Assembly: GCF_031127875.1 (NCBI RefSeq)
Contig: NZ_JARXIA010000010.1
Coordinates: forward strand, 124,001-188,000
Direction: 5' to 3'
DNA length: 64,000 nucleotides
Source of the DNA: Pelagicoccus sp. SDUM812005
Lineage (GTDB): Bacteria; Verrucomicrobiota; Verrucomicrobiia; Opitutales; Opitutaceae
How positions within the stretch are numbered: position 1 is the first letter of the stretch; each line of letters begins with the position of its first letter. The translations under genes were made by a program, and so were the position numbers. Positions 17,430-27,050 of this stretch are shown here, in pieces. Under the pieces are notes generated by a model. It was not told the origin of the DNA, searched no databases, and worked only from the letters and a program-made list of their open reading frames with translations.

Positions 17430-18848
17430 ATGCAAAGCCTACGGGGCATGGCGAAAAAAGCTCAAGCGACTTGGGGTGGACGTTTTTCAAAAGGGCCAGC
17501 GGAACTGATGCTGGCCTTCAGCGAATCTGTGTCATTCGACAAACGACTTGCCCCCTACGACATCGAAGTGAACAAGGCGCACACCGCGATGCTTCAGCAT
17601 ATCGGTTTGCTCACCAAGAAGGAGCTGCGAGAAATCCACAAGGGCCTGGAAGTCCTCAGCAAGCAGATCGCGAAAGGCGAGCTGGAGTGGAAGGCCGAGT
17701 TCGAAGACGTTCATATGAACATCGAGCAGGCCCTGACCAAGATCACCCCCGCTGCAGCGAAGATGCATACCGCCCGCAGCCGCAACGACCAGGTCGCCAC
17801 CGACGTACGCCTTTTCTTCAAGGACGCCTGCTCGCAGGTGATCGCCAAGCTGGAAACGCTCTTGAAGGCGATCCTCGAAGTCGCCGAGCAAAACCAAGAC
17901 GTATTTATTCCTGGATACACGCACCTGCAGCGCGCCCAGCCGGTCTCCATCGCCCACCACTTGCTCGCCTACGTCGAAATGTTCGGCCGCGATATCAAGC
18001 GTTTCCAAGAGGTGCTGGAAAACGCGAACTGGTGCCCGCTTGGCTCTGGAGCGATCGCGGGAACGACCTTGCCCATCGATCGCGAGTTCACGGCCAAGGC
18101 CCTAGGCTTCGTGAACGCACGCGGCAAGCCGCAGGTCACCCAAAATTCCATGGATTCCGTGGCGGACCGCGACTTGTTCCTCGACTTTGCCCATGCCTGT
18201 TCGGTGGCGGCGACCCATATCTCTCGCGTAGCGGAGGATGTGATTATCTGGAACTCCTCGGAGTTTGGATACGTCGAGCTTCCGGATGCGTTCTGCACGG
18301 GATCGAGCCTGATGCCGCAGAAGAAAAATCCGGATTCTCTGGAAATCCTGCGCGGCAAGTCCGGTCGCATCATCGGCAACGAGCAATCCTTGTTCGTCAT
18401 GGTGAAGGGCCTTCCGCTCACCTACAACCGCGACCTGCAGGAGGACAAGCCGCAGGTGTTCGACAGTTTCGACCAGATTTCGATCTGCTTGGACGTGCTG
18501 TCAGGTACTTTGGCCGGCATGGAGTTTCGCGCCGACAAATGCGCGGCGGCCGTGGCGGATCCCGCCTTGCTCGCAACCGATCTTGCGGACTACCTGGTCG
18601 ATCGCGGAGTAGCCTTCCGCGACGCCCACCATGTGGTTGGCGCCTTGGTTGCCTTGGCTGAAAAGCTGGGTTGTCCGCTGCACGAGGTGCCGGACGATAA
18701 GGCTAAGGCGTTGCATCCAAAAATTGGTGACGACTGGGTTGAGATCTTTGACTTGCAGCGGGCGATGAAAGCTCGCGAAGGCATCGGGATGCCCGGACCT
18801 AAGCAGATTCGCAAGCAACTGGCTCGCTGGAAAAAGCAGCTCGGGTAA
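17430..18848 (+). CDS. argH: Argininosuccinate lyase
   Basis: Last step of arginine synthesis: splits argininosuccinate into arginine and fumarate in the cytoplasm. The 472 residues include [10 protein letters not shown] at the N-terminus, [25 protein letters not shown]-like [15 protein letters not shown], and the fumarase/ASL signature [12 protein letters not shown] with its mobile-loop Ser. Length is normal. A second ATG at 17448 ([13 protein letters not shown]) is an equally good start. mutL follows after 17 bases. Confidence 0.95.
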   Translation: MQSLRGMAKKAQATWGGRFSKGPAELMLAFSESVSFDKRLAPYDIEVNKAHTAMLQHIGLLTKKELREIHKGLEVLSKQIAKGELEWKAEFEDVHMNIEQALTKITPAAAKMHTARSRNDQVATDVRLFFKDACSQVIAKLETLLKAILEVAEQNQDVFIPGYTHLQRAQPVSIAHHLLAYVEMFGRDIKRFQEVLENANWCPLGSGAIAGTTLPIDREFTAKALGFVNARGKPQVTQNSMDSVADRDLFLDFAHACSVAATHISRVAEDVIIWNSSEFGYVELPDAFCTGSSLMPQKKNPDSLEILRGKSGRIIGNEQSLFVMVKGLPLTYNRDLQEDKPQVFDSFDQISICLDVLSGTLAGMEFRADKCAAAVADPALLATDLADYLVDRGVAFRDAHHVVGALVALAEKLGCPLHEVPDDKAKALHPKIGDDWVEIFDLQRAMKAREGIGMPGPKQIRKQLARWKKQLG

Positions 18849-18865
18849 TCGCTCCCAAAGTTTAA

Positions 18866-20782
18866 ATGGCAAAAGTTCGCCTACTAGAAGACCACGTCGC
18901 CAACCAGATTGCGGCCGGCGAGGTGATCGAGCGACCGGCTTCGGTCGTCAAGGAGCTCGTGGAGAACAGCATCGATGCGGGGGCGACCCGCATCGAGGTG
19001 GAGTTTCGCAATGGCGGGACCAGTTTGATGCGGATCGAGGACAACGGCGGCGGCATGAGCCACGACGATGCCTTGCTCGCCTTGGAGCGTCACGCGACGA
19101 GCAAGATCCAGAAGGTGAAAGACCTGGATGGCTTGACCACCATGGGCTTTCGCGGGGAGGCCTTGCCGTCGATCGCTTCCGTATCCAGGTTTCAATTGCA
19201 GACCCGAGAAGAGGGGGCGGAAGGCGGTACCGAGATACTGATCGACGGTGGCAAGATGGTGCATGTGCGAGATTGCGGGATGCCGCAGGGAACTCGCATG
19301 ACGATCAGCAAGCTTTTCAATACGGTGCCCGCCCGGCGGAAATTTCTGAAGAGCAAGACCACCGAGTCGGCCCATATCGTGCAGTGCGTGCGGCTCTACG
19401 CCTTGGCGCATCCAGAAATTGGATTCAGCTTGCTCGACGATGGTCGCTCGCTTTTTCAGTCGCCCGCCAACTCTTCCTTGAAGAGTCGCATTGCGGAGGT
19501 TTTCGGCAAACAGATCGCCAACAACCTGATCCCCGTGGACGCCAAGGAGGATGGGATTCGCATGCACGGATTCATCGGTAAGCCGAGCCTGTCGCGTTCG
19601 AGCCGTCACGAGATGCTCTTTTTCGTGAACAATCGCCCGATCGAGAACAAGACCTTGAGCTACGCCTTGGTGGAGTCCTACTACGGTCACATTCCCAAGG
19701 GACGCTACCCGGTCGCCTTCCTCTTTCTCGACATCGATCCGGAGCGGGTGGACGTGAACGTGCACCCGGCTAAGCGCGAGATTCGCTTTCGCGAGGAAGC
19801 CAAGACCCGCGGATTCGCAGTGCGGACCTTGCTGGAGGCATTGCGGACCGAGACGGAATCGTACCAGGCGATCAAGCCGGTCGAGGTACGCTTGCCTAAA
19901 ACCGTCGAGCGCGAGGCGGAGGACGCCGTTGAGGCCGTCCGCCCGAAGGTCGCCGCTCCTGTGCCGACGAAAGCGAAGGCCAAGGCTCCTGCCAAGCCGG
20001 CGCGCCGCTTGGTGCAAACCGTGGAGCCCGAAGAGGACGCGGCAGAAGCCCCGCCTGCGGCGACGCGTATCGAGAAAGTCGAGACAGCCACTCCAGCTGA
20101 AAGCGTGGCTGTTAAACCCGCAGCGGTAGCGGTTCGCAGTTCAGCGAACGAGCCGGATTCGGAACCGGAAGCGAAGTCGAAGAACTGGAACTACCTCGGT
20201 TGGGCCCAGGGCGAGTTCGCGACTTTCGATACGGGCGCCGGGGTAGTGTTGCTGAACGTGCGGGCGGCCCAGCAGCGCATCCTCTACGAGCGCATGATTA
20301 AGGACTTCGCCGCAAAAGCGGTGCGTTGCCAAAAGCTGCTCTTGGCCCAGCCGGTGGAATTGGATCCCTTGAGTTCCGCAGTGCTGGAGGAGAGCTTGGA
20401 CTTCTTCGAGCGGCTCGGCTTCGAGGTCGCCCCCTTTGGCCGGAATTTCTTCCGCATCGAAGGCACGCCCACTTGGTTGGACGACGCGGAGGCGGAGGAG
20501 TTCGTCAAGGAAACCATCGCTCTGCTGCGTCAGGGCAACGTGGCGGAAGACAAGGAGGGCGTGGCGGTGGAGATGATCGCCAAGCGGGCGGCAGCCCGTT
20601 TGCGAAAGCCGCGGGAGGAGCCCAGCGCTTCGGAGATCGATTCCTTGCTGGAAAGCCTGTTTCGCTGCGAGAAGCCTTTGACCGATCCGGAAGGGCGACC
20701 GTCGCTGATCGAGATTTCCAGCGGAGAGATCGATAAGCGCTTCCAGCGGCGAAACCGCCGGAAGCACGACGAATTGTTTTAA
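18866..20782 (+). CDS. mutL: DNA mismatch repair protein MutL (degenerate nuclease motifs)
   Basis: Mismatch-repair ATPase that links MutS recognition to strand removal. The GHKL ATPase is intact: Glu33-Asn34 in KELVENSIDAG, DNGGGM, HATSKI and GFRGEALPSI. A long Ala/Pro/Lys-rich linker (about residues 345-435) leads to the C-terminal dimer domain. There the DQHAxxExxxxE endonuclease motif is replaced by NVRAAQQRILYE (from Asn464), and the CPHGRP-type motif by DPEGRP (607-612). It therefore looks nuclease-dead although no MutH is visible. Length 638. Its 3' end overlaps the convergent cyclophilin gene by four bases. Confidence 0.93.
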   Translation: MAKVRLLEDHVANQIAAGEVIERPASVVKELVENSIDAGATRIEVEFRNGGTSLMRIEDNGGGMSHDDALLALERHATSKIQKVKDLDGLTTMGFRGEALPSIASVSRFQLQTREEGAEGGTEILIDGGKMVHVRDCGMPQGTRMTISKLFNTVPARRKFLKSKTTESAHIVQCVRLYALAHPEIGFSLLDDGRSLFQSPANSSLKSRIAEVFGKQIANNLIPVDAKEDGIRMHGFIGKPSLSRSSRHEMLFFVNNRPIENKTLSYALVESYYGHIPKGRYPVAFLFLDIDPERVDVNVHPAKREIRFREEAKTRGFAVRTLLEALRTETESYQAIKPVEVRLPKTVEREAEDAVEAVRPKVAAPVPTKAKAKAPAKPARRLVQTVEPEEDAAEAPPAATRIEKVETATPAESVAVKPAAVAVRSSANEPDSEPEAKSKNWNYLGWAQGEFATFDTGAGVVLLNVRAAQQRILYERMIKDFAAKAVRCQKLLLAQPVELDPLSSAVLEESLDFFERLGFEVAPFGRNFFRIEGTPTWLDDAEAEEFVKETIALLRQGNVAEDKEGVAVEMIAKRAAARLRKPREEPSASEIDSLLESLFRCEKPLTDPEGRPSLIEISSGEIDKRFQRRNRRKHDELF

Positions 20783-21657
20783 GCTTCGCTCGGCTCGTCG
20801 GTCGTCTTCTCGACCTTTACCTTAACTTCGTTGACCCGGATGCTGTTGATGACGACCGGCTCGACGGGCATGTCGGGGCCTTGGGTCGGGACTTGGGAAA
20901 TCGCTTCGGCGACGTCCATGCCGGAAAGCACGACACCGAAAACGGTGTGCTTGCCGTTGAGCCAGGGCGTGCCGCCTTCCTTGGTGACGATGAAGAACTG
21001 GGAGCCGTTGGTATTGGGGCCGGCGTTGGCCATGCAGAGCGTTCCGTAGTCCACCGAGTTGATGAGTTCGCCGCGTCCTTCCAAGGGTTCTTCCTTGCCG
21101 AGGGCGGCTGCCACTTCCTCTACGGTGACGTCGTACATGGGGTCGAATCCTTGCGCTTGCTGCATCTCGCCGAAGAGATTGGCGATGAATTCGACTGGGC
21201 TCTGTCCGCGGTGTTCGCGCAGGTGGGGCACCACCCATTGCTCGAAGACGTACTCGGCGCGGGCCTCGTCGCCGATTTTGCCGGTGAGCGGTTCGCCTTC
21301 GGTGTAGGTTTCGTCCTCGAAGGTGTAGCCGGGGCCGCCGGATCCGTTGCCCGCAGGGTCTCCGCCCTGGATCATGAAGTCCGGAATGACGCGGTGAAAG
21401 GTCAGTCCATCGTAGAAGGGCTTGGCGTTGGCAGGATCTTCGCCTTCGTCGAGCAGGCGGGTTCCGTCAGCGAGGCCTATGAAATTCTCGACCGTCTTGG
21501 GGGCGTCCTTGTCGAGCAGGCGCACTACGATCTGGCCCATCGAGGTATCGATGGTGGCGTGGAGTTGGGTCTCCTTCTTCGCGCAGCCGGCGAAGAGGAA
21601 AGCGAGGCCGAGTGCGGCGCCGAGGCCGAGGCAGGTGGATTTGGGTAGTTTAAGCAT
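20779..21657 (-). CDS. Cyclophilin-type peptidyl-prolyl isomerase, lipoprotein
   Basis: 292 residues. The N-terminus is a lipoprotein signal (LGLAFLFAGC, Cys near residue 25). The cyclophilin core is recognisable: TVENFIGLADG, YDGLTFHRVIPDFMIQGGDP, then ANAGPNTNGSQFFI and KHTVFGVVLSGMDV. Between the two halves sits an insertion of about 80 residues (from roughly residue 125 to 205, around VVPHLREHRGQSPVEFIANLFGE) not found in standard cyclophilins. It probably helps fold exported proteins. It converges with mutL. Confidence 0.9.
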   Translation of the reverse strand: MLKLPKSTCLGLGAALGLAFLFAGCAKKETQLHATIDTSMGQIVVRLLDKDAPKTVENFIGLADGTRLLDEGEDPANAKPFYDGLTFHRVIPDFMIQGGDPAGNGSGGPGYTFEDETYTEGEPLTGKIGDEARAEYVFEQWVVPHLREHRGQSPVEFIANLFGEMQQAQGFDPMYDVTVEEVAAALGKEEPLEGRGELINSVDYGTLCMANAGPNTNGSQFFIVTKEGGTPWLNGKHTVFGVVLSGMDVAEAISQVPTQGPDMPVEPVVINSIRVNEVKVKVEKTTDEPSEA

Positions 21658-21816
21658 AAGGGTATCGGGTTTAGCCCTTTAGGAGGGCGGAGCAATGCGA
21701 ATTCGTCCAGTTTCGCTTCAGGATATGGGATCTGCTGCCGTCTAAAGGGTTGCGCAACAAGGTTAACCTCCCACATTTTGGAAATCGGCTCCCCCTCGCA
21801 CGCCGACAGTTTTGCA

Positions 21817-22809
21817 ATGAAATGCCTCATAATAGGAAGCGGCCGCTTCATCGCCCCCAAGCTCATCGAAGAGCTGGTGTACGCGAAGTATGAAGTCGCT
21901 TTTCTCGACCCGAATCCTCCGCCTGAGAGCGTCGCGGACCGAGTAAGCCATATTTTTGGCGACAAGGGCTCCCTCGCGTTCTACCGAGACGAATGTCTCG
22001 ATTTTAAGCCGGATATCGCGGTCCACCTTTCGGCCAATACCGGCGAGGAGGCCTCCGCCTTTCTGGAGGTTTTTCAGGGGCAGGTCGCCCAAACGGTCGT
22101 AACCAGCAATACCAACGTCTACCTCGCCCATGCCCGTTTGAAGAAGACGGAGCCCGGTCCGGCGGTGGCGGTTCCGATCAACGAGGAGGCGGAGATCCGC
22201 AAGCTCGGCTTGGGCAAGGAGGAGCAGGGCGACAAGCGCGACGTGGAGAAGATCATGAAGAACTCCAAGGACCCGTGCACCATCTTGCGGCTCCCTCCGG
22301 TCTACGGTCCCAACGACTACCTGCGCCGCTTCTATCCGCTCATCATCCGCATGATCGACGAGCGGCCTTTCGTGCTGCTGGGAGCGAGCCAGGCCACCTG
22401 GCGTTGGACGCACGCCTACGTGGACGACGTCGCCCACGCTATCGCCCTTGCGGTGATGAATCCGGGCGAGAAGCACCGCGTGTACAACGTGGGCGAAGCC
22501 AAGACGCCGACCATGAAGGAGCGTCTGGAGCATCTGGGTACCGTTTTTGGCTGGGACGGTCGCGTAAAGGTGGTGTCCACCGTCGATCTGCCGGACTACC
22601 TCAAGACGCCGGGCGACTTTTCCCAAGACATGCTCATCGACTCCAGCTTGATCCGCCAGGAACTCGGCTACAAGGAGCCGACCGACTACTACGATGGCTT
22701 GGCCGAATCGGTGGAATGGTACCGCGACAACCCGCCGGCCGACATGGTTGGTAAGTCCTTCAGCTACGCAGCGGAAGACGCGGTGGACGCCCGCGAGGTT
22801 CGCGACTAG
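21817..22809 (+). CDS. NAD-dependent epimerase/dehydratase family protein
   Basis: 330 residues from the ATG at 21817, chosen because MKCLIIGSGRFIAPKLIEEL is the Rossmann start; the upstream extension lacks family features. An extended-SDR pattern follows: DxxxHLSANT, TVVTSNTNVYLAHA, ILRLPPVYGPNDYLRRFYP, RWTHAYVDDVAHAIALAV and VYNVGEAKTPTM. The classical YxxxK pair is not obvious, so it may be an atypical SDR such as a NAD-binding UDP-sugar-like or RNA-binding epimerase homologue. Cytoplasmic. Substrate unknown. Confidence 0.82.
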   Translation: MKCLIIGSGRFIAPKLIEELVYAKYEVAFLDPNPPPESVADRVSHIFGDKGSLAFYRDECLDFKPDIAVHLSANTGEEASAFLEVFQGQVAQTVVTSNTNVYLAHARLKKTEPGPAVAVPINEEAEIRKLGLGKEEQGDKRDVEKIMKNSKDPCTILRLPPVYGPNDYLRRFYPLIIRMIDERPFVLLGASQATWRWTHAYVDDVAHAIALAVMNPGEKHRVYNVGEAKTPTMKERLEHLGTVFGWDGRVKVVSTVDLPDYLKTPGDFSQDMLIDSSLIRQELGYKEPTDYYDGLAESVEWYRDNPPADMVGKSFSYAAEDAVDAREVRD

Positions 22810-22817
22810 GCGCGCCG

Positions 22818-23321
22818 CTATTCCTCGATGGTTTGCATCGAGGTTCGGGTCGTTTTGTTGATGAAGACCCAGCCGTCTTCGATTTCCAGTTCCACGTCGA
22901 GCAGGCTGATGTAATGGCGGGTTTGACCATATTGATCGATTTTCTCCTCTTCGTGGATCTTTACGAGGGCGTTGTGCCCGTAATTTGAATACTCGATATC
23001 CATGACCATGGTTTGCAAGTGGACCGACTTGGCCGATTCGAAAATCTCATTGACCATGGTGAGGTAGTCTTCGCGGTAGGTGGTCGTGCTGCTGTAGTCC
23101 GTCCGGTCCACGCTGCTGTAGTTCGGGGAGAAGAAGCTTTTGTAGAATTCGTAGTCCTGTCGCTTGGCCGCGTCGTCGCTAAGGGCGAAGAACTCGACGA
23201 TGGTATCGTCGGTCAGCTCTCCCATGTAGTAGCCGTATCCGGAGCTGCTCGTGGTTTCGCAGGATGTGAGAAGGAAGGGAAGGAAGCACAGGAGCGGAAG
23301 CGCAAGGAGACGAAGTTTCAC
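22818..23321 (-). CDS. Small lipoprotein of unknown function
   Basis: About 167 residues from a GTG at 23321, chosen because the lipoprotein signal (VKLRLLALPLLCFLPFLLTSC) starts there; the frame continues 12 codons upstream. The mature part starts Ser/Gly/Tyr-rich, then forms an alpha+beta region with an NTF2/SnoaL-like feel (TIVEFFALSDDAAKRQDYEFYKSFFSPNY, LTMVNEIFESAKSVHLQTMVMDIEY, RHYISLLDVELEIEDGWVFINKT). That resemblance is suggestive only. It is probably a membrane-anchored periplasmic protein, convergent with the epimerase-like gene. Confidence 0.65.
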   Translation of the reverse strand: MKLRLLALPLLCFLPFLLTSCETTSSSGYGYYMGELTDDTIVEFFALSDDAAKRQDYEFYKSFFSPNYSSVDRTDYSSTTTYREDYLTMVNEIFESAKSVHLQTMVMDIEYSNYGHNALVKIHEEEKIDQYGQTRHYISLLDVELEIEDGWVFINKTTRTSMQTIEE

Positions 23322-23393
23322 GCCGCCTAGCGTGGTTGCTTGCGGCAGGAGTGGCAAACCGAATTCTCGCTTCGAATTGCCGCGGTTGCGACG

Positions 23394-25082
23394 TTAGCGC
23401 TGGGAGACGCTTTGCGGCTTGGCGCTCCAGTCGAGGCGAATGTCCCAAGAGAAGGTCCGGTCCTCCGGAAGGGTGGGCGTGCGCAAGTTGTCGATGCTCT
23501 CGTAGACGTTGCTGGGTGGGCTGATGACAGCGTCCCTGCCGAAGATGTAGTCTTGGTCCTCGACGATGGTCTTGTACGCTTTGTTCAGGGCCAGGGCTCG
23601 CTCGCGGGAGGGAGCGAGCAGTTCGTAGACGTCGGCTGCCGCTTCGACCTTCGAAACGTCCACCGTGCCGTCCTCCTTGAACCAGCGCTGCGACATTTCT
23701 TCGTTGTTGCGAAATTCGCTGCCGCCGCCGACGCGCTGGAGGTAGGTCAGGATTTCTCCCTGAGCTTCGCCGACATTGGGCGCGTCCGGCATGCCGTGAA
23801 GGTTGATGTAGCTCCAGCCAGCGGCCCCGTCGACCTTCCGGGCGAAACTGAAGGTCTTGTCTATCGTCGAGCCGATGGAGTTGTGGCAGCCCATGCAAAA
23901 GAAGGTTTCCTCGAAGGTGTTCGCTCGCAGCTGCCCGGTGGGGTCTTCGATGAATCCCTGCAGCGACCAACCGGTCCCGTTGTCGAGTCCCCAGTGCCCA
24001 AGGTTTTGGTACCCGGGAAGGTTGCCGGCTTCCTTTTCGAAGGCTTCTAGCTGGTACCTGCGTCCGTAGTTTTGCTTCGAATACTGCTGCCACTTCTTCA
24101 TGTAGCGAACTTCCTTGATGCGTCGCGAAGGTTCGATGATGCCCTTGTCGGAAATGCCAAGGTAGCGAACGGTGTGGAGAAATTCCGTGCCCTGCGGGTA
24201 GAGAAAGGTGTCGGCGAAGGCTTCGCTCGCAGCCCCTACATAGCTCTCCGTGTTTTGGATACGGTTTGCTAGGCCGAGCTTCCCGTCTCCGTCGAGGTCA
24301 ACTCCGATGCACGTTTCGTCGATAGGCAAGGAGCCGATTTCTCCCAGTCCCTTCATCTTCGCTTCGAGGATGGCCAAGTTCGCCTTGTAGACGTCGAGGG
24401 AGTATTCGCCTTGGCGGTCGCTGCGGAAGGTTTCCGGCAGGCGGATCATCACGTCGTCGGTCGAGCCGTTGGTCGGCCAAAAGGTGCTGGGCAAGGGTTT
24501 GTAGTTGTAGGCGACCCAATGGGAACCGTCCTTGGCGAAGCCGTTTTCGTCGAAGGCGTCCTTACCCAAGTGCAGGTTCTGCAAATCCGGAATCCAGCCT
24601 TCGAAACCGGCTTCCTGCAGGCGTTGCGACAATTGCGAATAGTTTTCCTCGTTCACGTAGTCGAGGATCTCGGAATCGCTCATTTGGGCGACCCGCTCGC
24701 TCCGGTCCTCGAAAAGGTTTTCCCAGTGATTCTTGGTTCCCAGGTCGCTAAAGCTGTACTCGACCTGGAGGTCCTCGTCGTTCATGCGATTTTCGCGGCC
24801 CGGTATTTCGTTTTGGTGGCAGACGTAGCATGGGTTGTAGTTGCCCTGCGTTTTGGTGTAGCATTGCGGCGGTACGATCGCCTCGCGATTGTAGACGGAA
24901 TCGACCGGGTGTCCTTCGGGAACCGGCGGAAGCACGGAGCGGTTCTGCTTCAAGGCTTCCAACTGTTGGTGCAGCCGAGAGGCTTTTTCCTCCGTCGCGT
25001 TGGATGCGGGGCGCATTCCGTAGAGGATGAAAGCGTTGAGGAGGATCGTGAAGGCTAGGACTGCGAGTACTGTCGGTCTCAT
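23394..25082 (-). CDS. Exported diheme cytochrome-like protein
   Basis: 562 residues. An N-terminal hydrophobic helix (VLAVLAFTILLNAFILYG) acts as anchor or signal. Two CxxCH haem motifs are visible: NPCYVCHQN around residue 88 and FFCMGCHNS around residue 400. A calcium-like DLDGDGKLG loop lies between. The family resembles large periplasmic c-type proteins found near phosphatase or redox genes, but I cannot name a substrate. It is transcribed divergently from the PhoX-like gene, so the two may function together. Confidence 0.7.
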   Translation of the reverse strand: MRPTVLAVLAFTILLNAFILYGMRPASNATEEKASRLHQQLEALKQNRSVLPPVPEGHPVDSVYNREAIVPPQCYTKTQGNYNPCYVCHQNEIPGRENRMNDEDLQVEYSFSDLGTKNHWENLFEDRSERVAQMSDSEILDYVNEENYSQLSQRLQEAGFEGWIPDLQNLHLGKDAFDENGFAKDGSHWVAYNYKPLPSTFWPTNGSTDDVMIRLPETFRSDRQGEYSLDVYKANLAILEAKMKGLGEIGSLPIDETCIGVDLDGDGKLGLANRIQNTESYVGAASEAFADTFLYPQGTEFLHTVRYLGISDKGIIEPSRRIKEVRYMKKWQQYSKQNYGRRYQLEAFEKEAGNLPGYQNLGHWGLDNGTGWSLQGFIEDPTGQLRANTFEETFFCMGCHNSIGSTIDKTFSFARKVDGAAGWSYINLHGMPDAPNVGEAQGEILTYLQRVGGGSEFRNNEEMSQRWFKEDGTVDVSKVEAAADVYELLAPSRERALALNKAYKTIVEDQDYIFGRDAVISPPSNVYESIDNLRTPTLPEDRTFSWDIRLDWSAKPQSVSQR

Positions 25083-25402
25083 CTGTTATCAACTGGGTGG
25101 GTTGGATGGTTTTAGCCCTGGATTTGATGCCGAAAGGAGATTCTAGGCCCAGTTCTTTCTTGTTACGTTTCCGGAACGTATTCACGAAGAGGTTACAAAT
25201 GTCGCAAAGAGGAGACGGGATGCAGGTGTTGAGGGGAATGTTACAATGCCATGAACGGCTGCATGATAATGTAACGCGGGGATCGTGCATTCGTATTGAA
25301 GACAAAGTGCTTAGCGACTTTGGGTTTTAGAGAGCCTTTTGATGTAATCGAAAGGTATCGATATAGTGTTAGCCTAATCCTAATTATATACGGAATTCCA
25401 TA
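25083..25402. promoter_or_regulatory. Divergent promoter region with GTTACA elements and a palindrome
   Basis: This 320-base AT-rich gap separates the diheme gene (-) from the PhoX-like gene (+). It contains GTTACA at 25192-25197 and 25240-25245, the inverse TGTAAC at 25270-25275, and a palindrome TACGTT-TCCGG-AACGTA at 25164-25180. AT-rich runs near 25356-25390 (tatagt, tatata) could hold the -10 region of the PhoX-like gene. The repeated hexamer suggests binding of a regulator to both promoters; a PhoB-type factor is one possibility but the standard Pho box is not seen. Confidence 0.45.
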
Positions 25403-26953
25403 ATGAATCGTTCAACCAATAATAATGCGCAGCGCTTCGGCGCTTTGTTTTCGACTGCTTGCTTGTTGCTATCTAGCCAGCACGCGTTTGCAGGCGGATC
25501 CGACGTCTGGTTTCAGCCGCTCACCGAATCGGCTCCCGTTGTTCCCCCCAACCACATCGAGGAGCTGCTAGAGCCCTGGGTCGCTCCTTACGGCCTCATG
25601 CAGACCAATCTCGTCAGCCTCCGCGAAGTCGAGGACGAGGTTTTGAGCCCCTTGCAGTCCATCGTGCGCGTACCTGCTGGCAACTCTTCCTCCATGTTCG
25701 ACATGGTTGCCTACGACGACACGGGAGAGTTTCTGTTCATTCCGCACGAAACGCCTTTCGGTGCCGGAGTATCGCGGCACGATATGGCGGCCCGCTCCAC
25801 GGAAGTGATTTTCCAAGGTGACGGAGGTGGAGCCGAGGGCGACTGGAGCGGCGACTTCGGCGCTTTCGACCCCTGCCGCTACACTCCCAACGGTACGCTC
25901 CTGCTTGCCGAGGAATGGACCGGCGAAGGCCGCGTCATGGAGGTTCTCAATCCTTTCGACGCCCCCGAAGACGTGGTCGTCCGCGAATTGGACAGCATCG
26001 CCAACGTGGCCCACGAAGGCATCAATTTCAGCCTGCAAGACTCCAAGGTTATCTACTACATCGACGAGTGGAATTCGGGCTCGATCTACAAGTTCGTCAT
26101 GAAGCGGGCCGGCGACTATACTCGTGGCCAAACTTTCGTGCTCAAGGTGGACGCCTACGATGGCAATGCTGCGGAGTACTGGAACGAAGGCACGAACGTA
26201 AACGCCCAGCGCACGGGCTTGGCCACTTGGATTCCGCTCACGGACCGCAATGGCAATGTGCTTCCCGGTATCACGGATCCATTCCGGAACGGTCCTACCA
26301 ACGACCCACGTACGAATTCCGACACGCGTGGCGGCCGTCCCGCGGCGGACGACGTTGGGGCCACTCCTTACGGACGTCCTGAGGATATGGAAGTAGGCGA
26401 GTTGGCCAACGGGAACGAAGTTCTCTACATAGCCGTCACCTCGGAAGCGTCTGTCTACACGGTGGAAATGCTCGGACGCAACAAGGCTAAGGTCGGCAAG
26501 CTGGTCGATGGATCGAACACCCCGAAGAATGTCGGTTTCGCTCCCACTACTGGCGTATTGAATTCTCCTGACAATCTTGCCCAAGACGCGATCGGTAACA
26601 TCTACATCATCGAGGACGCGCCGAACGGTTCGAGCACTGGCGGCGACGTTTGGTTCGCTCGCGACGTGGACAACGATGGCGTAGCGGAATCCCTCGACCA
26701 CTTTTTGAGTATCCAAGTCGATGGCTCCGAGGCGACTGGTATGATCTTCAATCCCGTTAAGCCAACCGAGTTCGTACTTGCGGTACAGCATCCGGACAGC
26801 ACTAACCTCGCCAACGTGCCGAACGGCCTTGGGGATGCCCTGTGGAAGTTCGAGATCTCCGACAGTGACTTCGATCGCGCCGTAAAGATCAAGCAGTTGC
26901 GCGACTACTGGAAGCGCCGCAAGCACTCCTTCTGGGGCAAGCTCTGGTGGTAA
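25403..26953 (+). CDS. PhoX-like alkaline phosphatase / DUF839 family protein
   Basis: 516 residues with a signal peptide (cleavage near HAFA-GG). The central part shows DUF839/PhoX features: a beta-propeller with LLLAEEWTGEGRVMEV, HEGINFSLQDSKVIYYIDEW, YGRPEDMEV and LNSPDNLAQDAIGNIYIIEDAP, ending with a basic tail. PhoX enzymes are calcium/iron phosphatases exported to the periplasm. Here I would expect phosphate-ester hydrolysis, but metal ligands could not all be checked. The start is the ATG before the signal peptide. It is monocistronic, with a strong terminator behind it. Confidence 0.8.
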   Translation: MNRSTNNNAQRFGALFSTACLLLSSQHAFAGGSDVWFQPLTESAPVVPPNHIEELLEPWVAPYGLMQTNLVSLREVEDEVLSPLQSIVRVPAGNSSSMFDMVAYDDTGEFLFIPHETPFGAGVSRHDMAARSTEVIFQGDGGGAEGDWSGDFGAFDPCRYTPNGTLLLAEEWTGEGRVMEVLNPFDAPEDVVVRELDSIANVAHEGINFSLQDSKVIYYIDEWNSGSIYKFVMKRAGDYTRGQTFVLKVDAYDGNAAEYWNEGTNVNAQRTGLATWIPLTDRNGNVLPGITDPFRNGPTNDPRTNSDTRGGRPAADDVGATPYGRPEDMEVGELANGNEVLYIAVTSEASVYTVEMLGRNKAKVGKLVDGSNTPKNVGFAPTTGVLNSPDNLAQDAIGNIYIIEDAPNGSSTGGDVWFARDVDNDGVAESLDHFLSIQVDGSEATGMIFNPVKPTEFVLAVQHPDSTNLANVPNGLGDALWKFEISDSDFDRAVKIKQLRDYWKRRKHSFWGKLWW

Positions 26954-26982
26954 TCTTTCTTGCTAGCTAAAGACGATGATGG

Positions 26983-27012
26983 AGGCAGGCCTGTAGGGGC
27001 CTGCCTTTTTTT
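26983..27012 (+). terminator. Strong Rho-independent terminator after PhoX-like gene
   Basis: A perfect 9-bp stem AGGCAGGCC/GGCCTGCCT (26983-26991 and 26998-27006) with a 6-base loop, followed by seven T residues (27006-27012). Confidence 0.93.
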
Positions 27013-27050
27013 GGCGTTATCACCAAAAGCAGTGGAATAGCCGTTTACCC

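Noticed and set aside
25192-25275. Standard proteobacterial Pho box before the PhoX-like gene
   Set aside because: The GTTACA copies are not arranged as 11-base direct repeats and CTGTCAT is absent, so only a generic regulator site is claimed.
24748-25305. 185-codon frame reaching into the PhoX/diheme promoter region
   Set aside because: Overlaps the diheme coding sequence in another frame and consists of Pro/Arg/Ser-rich shadow sequence.
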